Shown: positions 13,890 to 15,559 of the stretch, piece after piece
Position numbering within the stretch: position 1 is the stretch's first letter
Layout of the letters: each line of letters begins with the position of its first letter
NCBI GenBank assembly: GCA_902467875.1
Contig: CABQWP010000053.1
Span: 1-15,559 of the forward strand
Reading direction: 5' to 3'
DNA length: 15,559 nucleotides
Source: an uncultured Collinsella sp.
GTDB lineage: Bacteria > Actinomycetota > Coriobacteriia > Coriobacteriales > Coriobacteriaceae
Notes under the pieces: generated by a model
Seen by the model: only the letters and a program-made list of their open reading frames with translations
Told to the model about the DNA's origin: nothing
Databases searched by the model: none
Position numbers and translations under genes: made by a program

Positions 13890-15559
13890 ATGGCGAACGA
13901 CAGCAAGACATGGCGGTGCGGAAAGTACGAGCTCAGCTTTGACCGTCCGCGCATCATGGGCGTCCTCAATGTGACGCCCGATTCGTTTAGCGACGGCGGG
14001 GAGCACTTCGACCCGGACGCCGCGATCGAGTATGGCCTGGCGATGCTCGACGCCGGCGCCGACATCATCGACGTGGGCGGCGAGTCCACGCGCCCCGGCT
14101 TTACCCCGGTCAATCCCGATGAGGAAGCGCGCCGCGTGCTGCCCGTGGTGCGCGCGCTGGCCAAGGAGGGCGCCATCGTCTCGATCGACACGCGTCATGT
14201 GGCGGTTGCCAAGGCGGCCGTGCGCTGCGGCGCCTCGATCGTCAACGACGTGACCGGCTTCACCGACCCCAAGATGGTCGAGTTTGTTAAGACGAGCACC
14301 TGCGGCATCATCGTGATGCATGCCGGCGAGGTCGCCGCACCCGCCCGCACGCACGCGACGGTGCAGCTCGATACCTCGGCTGCGGCGTTTGTTGCCGAGA
14401 AGGCACGCGAAGCGGCTGCCGGGGGCCCGCGCGGGGGCGAGGAGCTGGACTCCGAGGCCGAGAAGCCGGCCCGTCGCCGTCGTGGCAAGTTGCTGGGCGA
14501 GCCTAAGCCGGAGGCCAAGCTTCCGGGCGGCGTGGTGCAGCCCTCGTTGCCGTTTGGCGAACCGGAGCCCACGTCCGAGCCTGTAACCGAGCTGGGGCAG
14601 GAGACGCCGGCCGCCGAGCAGGCAGCTGCCGCCGAGACCGTCGCGCCCGCGCCCGAGGCCGCGTCCGCAGCCACCGAGGCCGCATCGGAGTCCAATGACC
14701 GCCTGGCCGCCATGATGCGCCGCAGCGCCCGCCGCGAGGAGGCCTATGTGCCCACCTCGCAGCTCCGCCGCTTTACCCTGCCCGATTCTGCGCCCATCAT
14801 GCGCCGCGTCATGGGCTTTCTGTCCGACCAGGCCCGCACGCTCATCCATGCCGGCGTGTCGCGCGACCGCATCTGCATCGATCCTGGCCCGGGCTTTGGT
14901 AAGTCGGCTAACGAGGACATCGTCATCCAGCGCGAGACTGCCAAGATGGCGTCACTGGGCTATCCGCTCATGTGTGCCGTGTCGCGCAAGCGCTTTGTGG
15001 GCGCCGTCTCGGGCGTGACCGAGGCCGCCGAGCGCGATGCCGCTACGTTTGGCGTGTGCCTGGGCGCCATCCAGGCCGGTGCCAACATCGTGCGCGTGCA
15101 CGACGCCGCGGGTTTTGCGCAGTTCCTGAACGGCTACTGGGCGGTTGCCAAGCCACAGCCGCGCCGCGCGTTTGTGGCCGTGGGCTCCAACCTGGGGCAT
15201 CGCTGCGACAACATCCGCGCCGCACGCGAGATGATCGCCGAGATTCCACTCACCTGCGTGTCCAACTCCTCCAAGATTTACGAGAGCGAGCCGGCCTACG
15301 AGACGCGCCAGGACGCGTTTGCCAACGCCGTCATCGAGATCAAGACCGAGCTGGCGCCGCTGGTGCTGCTCGATGAGCTCATGAAGATCGAGGCCGAGCT
15401 GGGGCGCGACCGCTCCAAGAAGGCCAAGGCCAACGGTCCGCGCACCATCGACCTGGACCTGCTGTGGATGGATGGCGAGACCCACGGCGGCAAAAAGCTG
15501 CGCCTGCCGCATCCTCTCATTGGCGAGCGCGACTTTGTGCTGGTGCCGCTGGGCGCACA
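13890..15559 (+). CDS. folP: Dihydropteroate synthase fused to HPPK (FolP-FolK), truncated by window edge
   Basis: The frame is open for 556 residues to the window end. Residues about 13-412 are dihydropteroate synthase: NVTPDSFSDGG (27-37), DVGGESTRPG (61-70), SID (98-100), VNDVTG (118-123), DPGPGFGK (331-338), SRKRFVG (365-371) and RVHD (402-405). Residues 426 onward are hydroxymethyldihydropterin pyrophosphokinase: VAVGSNLGHR (429-438), YESEPA (464-469), NGPRTIDLDLL (515-525) and LPHPLIGERDFVLVPL (539-554). The two enzymes catalyse consecutive folate steps in the cytosol, HPPK first although it is encoded second. Odd: residues about 150-300 are an Ala/Glu/Pro-rich, charged, low-complexity insertion inside the synthase domain, after VMHAGE and before the helix preceding DPGPGFGK. 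ATG chosen with TTAGGAGG 6 bases upstream. Only the end of HPPK is missing. Confidence 0.95.
   Translation, partial: MANDSKTWRCGKYELSFDRPRIMGVLNVTPDSFSDGGEHFDPDAAIEYGLAMLDAGADIIDVGGESTRPGFTPVNPDEEARRVLPVVRALAKEGAIVSIDTRHVAVAKAAVRCGASIVNDVTGFTDPKMVEFVKTSTCGIIVMHAGEVAAPARTHATVQLDTSAAAFVAEKAREAAAGGPRGGEELDSEAEKPARRRRGKLLGEPKPEAKLPGGVVQPSLPFGEPEPTSEPVTELGQETPAAEQAAAAETVAPAPEAASAATEAASESNDRLAAMMRRSARREEAYVPTSQLRRFTLPDSAPIMRRVMGFLSDQARTLIHAGVSRDRICIDPGPGFGKSANEDIVIQRETAKMASLGYPLMCAVSRKRFVGAVSGVTEAAERDAATFGVCLGAIQAGANIVRVHDAAGFAQFLNGYWAVAKPQPRRAFVAVGSNLGHRCDNIRAAREMIAEIPLTCVSNSSKIYESEPAYETRQDAFANAVIEIKTELAPLVLLDELMKIEAELGRDRSKKAKANGPRTIDLDLLWMDGETHGGKKLRLPHPLIGERDFVLVPLGA

Noticed and set aside
13791..14849. 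Minus-strand open frame opposite folP-folK
   Set aside because: Low-complexity Gly/Leu/Arg sequence; the plus strand encodes a clear DHPS-HPPK fusion with a good ribosome-binding site.

Overview
The window looks like chromosomal DNA of a high-GC anaerobic actinobacterium of the class Coriobacteriia, most likely Collinsella or a close relative. That is inferred from the GC-rich codon use, the FolP-FolK fusion, the electron-bifurcating NfnAB pair, the fused two-domain ECF ATPase and the dispersed inverted-repeat elements. No search could be run. No tRNA, rRNA, CRISPR array or transposase gene is visible.

Layout. Bases 1-336 are non-coding and hold two copies of a 55-bp hairpin repeat and the terminator of the first operon. 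Bases 337-2576 (minus strand) hold nfnA-nfnB, an overlapping pair for a flavin-based NADH/ferredoxin/NADP oxidoreductase. Bases 2950-8102 (minus) hold the housekeeping series glmU, prs and pth, transcribed in that order. The prs-pth interval is interrupted by a module of about 1.7 kb (3694-5423): one unrecognised gene with a nuclease-like C-terminus, bracketed by two elements that share 25-bp terminal inverted repeats.

From 8301 to 11549 (plus) lies an ECF vitamin-type importer operon in the order T, A1A2 (fused), S, with overlapping or nearly abutting genes. The linker between the two ATPase domains is encoded by a structured repeat-like segment (9981-10171). From 11550 to 12087 there is no gene, but two large hairpin elements (32-bp and 30-bp arms) have unrelated arms and an identical 13-bp core at matching positions. 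Then come xth (minus, exonuclease III) and, divergently, a sirtuin deacetylase and a folP-folK fusion that runs off the right edge.

How the genes work together: NfnAB balances NADH, NADPH and ferredoxin. GlmU makes UDP-GlcNAc for the cell wall, Prs makes PRPP for nucleotides, NAD and histidine, and Pth recycles peptidyl-tRNA. The ECF operon imports a micronutrient that cannot be named from the sequence, and FolP-FolK makes the pterin-pABA precursor of folate. The most unusual content is the non-coding layer: five kinds of inverted-repeat element in 15.6 kb, one bracketing a nuclease-like gene inside a conserved gene cluster and one apparently domesticated in-frame inside a transporter ATPase.
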